Shown: piece by piece, positions 61,009 through 64,000 of the stretch | Layout: every line of letters begins with the position of its first letter | How positions within the stretch are numbered: the first letter of the stretch is position 1 | From: Sporobolomyces roseus | Taxonomy: Eukaryota; Basidiomycota; Microbotryomycetes; Sporidiobolales; Sporidiobolaceae | Assembly (NCBI GenBank): GCA_016617785.1 | Contig: JADILM010000001.1 | Span: forward strand, 2,418,001 to 2,482,000 | Direction: 5' to 3' | DNA length: 64,000 nt | Position numbers and translations under genes: made by a program | Notes under the pieces: generated by a model | Seen by the model: the letters and a program-made list of their open reading frames with translations, nothing else | What the model was told of the DNA's origin: nothing | Database searches by the model: none

Positions 61009-62156
61009 ATGTCCCCTCGCTCTTCTCCCGTTCCCTCAACTTCAGCCTCTCCACCGCCACTTCCTCCCGCAGGAAGCTCTTCAAAGACGAAGAAGCGAGC
61101 AACAACATCAACCTCTACGCTGAAGAAGCCGACGAAACGAGCTAGATTGACAGTAGGAGACGACGAAACGACTCAAGTTTCGAATCTCGACGAACACAAA
61201 CTCCCTTTCGCCGATGGATCAGTCTTCTACATGGAAGATTTCGTAGACTGCGAACTGGCTCAAGCGTGGCACGACGAACTACTCGAGATTGATGGATGTA
61301 CGCGCCTGGTTTCCGTCTTATAAGCGATTTCCAAGATCGAGGATTGACTTGGAAGTGTCGATTCTGCTGTTTAGGGTATCAACCAATACTCAAGATGTAT
61401 GGCAAAGAGATCACACAGTCTCGAAAGATAGCTGGTGAGTTCCTCAAAGCTCTCTCACGTCCCTTGATCTCTCACGAGCCTCAACTGAACGAGGAAGCTC
61501 TTTCACAGCTTTCGCAACGGACCCGAACCTCACAGTGAAATACTCCGGAGCGCTAGTCGATATGAAGTATGTTTATCCACCTTTACTACGAAAGATCCAA
61601 GATCTAGTGGAAGCGAACCTCGGAGTCACTTTTAATCATTGCATGCTTAACTCGTACGGGAATGGACAGTACGCTCTTCGACTCTTACTCGGCACTCAGT
61701 ACAATCACTGATCCTTGAGTGCCGTCTCGCATCAGGGTGTACATAGGGAACCATCGAGATAATCGAGAGAACCGGTTCGTCTCCAGCTTCTCCCCATTAT
61801 CGTTCGTTCCTCTTCCTGATCCTCCCTGTATCGATCACAGCGTCATAGCTTCCCTTTCTCTCGGCGCTCCTCGTACGTTCATAATGGAGCACGACAAACC
61901 TCCTTCCTCCGCTCCAGCTTCTTCAAAGAAACCCGTAAAGTTAAAAGCGAAAACGAAAACTCCAGAGCCTTCAATAGCAACGGAGGAAAAGCTAGACGAG
62001 GACGGGTTGCTGTATTACAAGAAGTGGACGTTGGAGAATGGATCGTTGGTCGTTATGCAGGGTCAGACACAGCAATATTGGAAACATCAGATCCCGAAAG
62101 AGGCGAAGGTGAAGGATTCGAGAATTAGTTTGACCTTTCGACAATTGGTCTTTTGA
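61009..62156 (+). CDS. AlkB-family 2OG-Fe(II) dioxygenase (ALKBH2/3-like)
   Basis: Oxidative demethylase for alkylated DNA or RNA bases. The start at 61009 gives MSPRSSPVPS and a Lys/Arg/Ser-rich N-terminus that may act as a nuclear signal; an in-frame ATG at 60841 would add 56 residues. The catalytic part begins SVFYMEDFVDCELAQAWHDE, then WYQPILKMYGKEITQSRKI, YVYPPLLRKIQDLVEANLG with VTFNHCMLNSYGNGQ. The Fe-binding HxD is YIGNHRDNREN. After a 66-nt intron (61775-61840) comes VIASLSLGAPRTFIM. The C-terminal part has LVVMQGQTQQYWKHQIPK with the third metal ligand His and the 2OG-binding Arg in RISLTFRQL. An insertion of about 45 residues, Lys/Ser/Pro-rich, precedes LYYKKWTLENGSL. It neighbours a TDP1-like repair gene. 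Confidence 0.9.
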
Positions 62157-62343
62157 TGCGAATGTAACGAAGTGCTCGTAGTGAATGATGTGTGATCGTC
62201 TATGACCTCGAGAGAAGAGTGGTTTTTTGCGAACAAGTTGAATGAGATTCGAAAGGTTACTCTTGTTCTCTCACATCACTCCTGCTCCCGACTCGACTCG
62301 CTCAGTGTACCTCATTCAAGCTGGCGACACTCTACGCCAGTAA

Positions 62344-64000
62344 ATGAGCTGTCCAGACCAGCTCTCCGAGCAAGAGACGCTTGATCTTCAAGCAGCAATC
62401 GCTGCCTCCCTCAATCCCAGCATGCACTCCACCTCAGCCAACGCATTCGCATCTACCTCAGCTCAAACCCTAGATGATCAACCAATCAAGCGAGTCAAAC
62501 AGGAGGAGAAAGGAAAGAGAGGGAACCAATTTGAAGTGGGGAGGGAATGGAAGTTCAACCCTCTCAAGTTGAAGAAGGACGCGTTGGCTTGGTTGATGAT
62601 GGAGAAACGGGGAGCTTATGAAGTGCTGTCGAAAGCGCTGTGCAGTTATGCGTTGGGTAAAGGTCCTTCGGGTTTGGAAGGGAAACCTCCTAAAGTTGTG
62701 AGATGGGGTGAGCACTGTCTACTCCCGGTAGCACTCGAGAGCCACTGATGAAGAGGGATAATGCACAGATGAAGGATTGAAGTTGTACGAACGAGGAGCG
62801 TTGAGAATGACTCGAACTCAAGGTCGTCGCGAGACCAAGCAACCGAATTGTATCAGTCTGGAGGATCTCGTCAAGCCTGAATCGATGTTGGGAATGTACT
62901 CCAACACTTTCCTGCTCGAATGGGATTTCATCGCTCCTCTACTTCCGATTCTCAATCATCCTCATGCGAAGCGACCTGTCCCTGTTCGTCTACCTCTCTC
63001 TCTCTCTTCCCCTCGACATGCACAACTGATTCTTGAGTGCAGTACAGATCCTTCTAGGTCAACCAATTCTCTACGACCCTTTGCTCTGGCTCGCTTGTCG
63101 TCAAGTTGGAATAGACCTCGAGAATCGTTCATCCCTCACCGCTTCCGAATGTCAAATTATCGCTCCAATCCTCACCAAGATTTATCAAGCAGTACTAGGA
63201 AGGAACGTTCTCACGATTCATCCGAAATGTCAAGGCTGTAGTCATACGAAACTCTTCGTCGTTCGTTATCCCGGTTATTTGATGGTTGTGATTACTTCGG
63301 CGAATACGATGGTATTGGATATGGAACTATGCGACAACGTGAGTCAACCTCTTCTTCATCACCTGCGCGAGGTCAGAGATTGATCCCATGCAAGTCGAAT
63401 GCAGCTCTGGTACATCCAAACCTTTCCCGAGCTATCTCTCGACAAGCGCTCCTCGACGAAGAAACGAAACCCTGGCGAATTTCAACAGATCCTCCAACAA
63501 CACATGAACGAGCTCGAGTGCCCTCAACATTTCATCTCCCTCCTTGACGATTACGATTTCTCTCTCGCATCCGAAATCAGACTCGTCGTCTCCCAACCCG
63601 GTGTCGTTTCCCCTTCCGATTTTCACTTGAGATCGATCGGGAGGATGGGTAGTGTAGCGAGGGAATGGATCAGTAGGAAGGAGAGGGATCAAGTGAACTT
63701 TGAAGTTTGTTGTGCTTCGCTTGGAGCGCTCAAAGGGGAATGGATGGAATCGTTGGATTGGTTGTTGAGGGGAAAAGATCCGGAGAAGTTAAAGATTGGG
63801 GCAAGGGAGGAGGAGGAGGAAGTGGAAGAAGAGGACAGGAGAGGGAAAGGAAAAGGAAAAGGGAAAGAAGTGAAGAAGAAGAGGAGGAGGAAAAGGTCGA
63901 GAGGAGACTCGGACGATGACGACGATGAGGGAGATTGGAAGATCGTCTACTCACCCAGTTCATACGTCAAAGGGTGCACAGATGAAGTGCGAACGACGGC
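62344..64000 (+). CDS. TDP1: Tyrosyl-DNA phosphodiesterase 1-like protein, 3' end cut by window
   Basis: Removes protein adducts such as stalled topoisomerase I from DNA 3' ends. The N-terminus carries a ubiquitin-interacting-motif-like helix (SEQETLDLQAAIAASLN), followed by a disordered linker. The phospholipase-D-like domain has NTFLLEWDFIAPLLP and the first catalytic motif QGCSHTKLFVVRYPGYLMVV with ITSANTMVLDMELCDN and LWYIQTFPEL, where His and Lys of HxK lie in HTKL. Four introns are seen (after KVVRW, KRPVP and CDN, among others). Later sequence includes a long acidic/basic low-complexity insertion (about 63800-63930). The second HKN motif lies beyond the end of the window. UIM-containing TDP1 proteins are known in fungi; the label as TDP1 orthologue is inferred from the first motif. 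Confidence 0.88.

Overview
The window is nuclear DNA of a basidiomycete fungus, most likely a tremellomycetous yeast of the Cryptococcus/Kwoniella type. The reasons are very intron-dense genes (up to 12 exons, introns mostly 50-80 nt, CTGAC/CTAAC-like branch sites, GT-AG ends), compact spacing, and a gene set that includes ATG101, DUF2236/MPAB oxygenase, GMC oxidoreductase and homogentisate dioxygenase. Genus is an inference; no rRNA, tRNA or marker barcode is present. I see no transposon, CRISPR array, tRNA or prophage-like element.

Layout. 0-8.5 kb: NIMA-type kinase, NADH-cytochrome b5 reductase, a helical protein of unknown function, a doubtful small gene, and an SNX3-type PX protein. 9.2-18.4 kb: a secreted Ser-rich cell-surface protein, a 12-exon GMC oxidoreductase convergent with a DHA1-type MFS transporter, and a small mitochondrial membrane protein. 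19-34.7 kb: a very large KSP1-like kinase, an MBL-fold hydrolase, an unknown protein, a MYND-finger protein with a C-terminal membrane anchor, a secreted aspartic protease and ATG101. 35-44 kb: homogentisate 1,2-dioxygenase, a large alpha/beta-hydrolase and a DUF2236 oxygenase. 44-53 kb: CCT3, an F-box protein, a 101-residue unknown, the FG nucleoporin NUP42 and another unknown. 53-64 kb: a GRAM-VASt sterol-transfer protein, ribosomal protein uL18 (RPL5), QCR10, an AlkB-type dioxygenase and the 5' part of a TDP1-like phosphodiesterase that runs off the window.

Most genes are ordinary housekeeping genes with no operon-like linkage. Adjacent ALKBH and TDP1 are both DNA-repair type, and the GMC enzyme next to an MFS exporter could be a small metabolic pair; both links are inference.

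The most interesting signal is in RPL5: a perfect 18-bp inverted repeat pairs the end of the first coding exon with the first intron, so that the 5' splice site lies at the loop edge of a strong RNA hairpin. This is a candidate autoregulatory splicing element. The second is QCR10, a 77-residue protein split over six exons, five of which are 8-31 nt. Several other genes carry 12-16 nt microexons that ORF-based annotation would miss.
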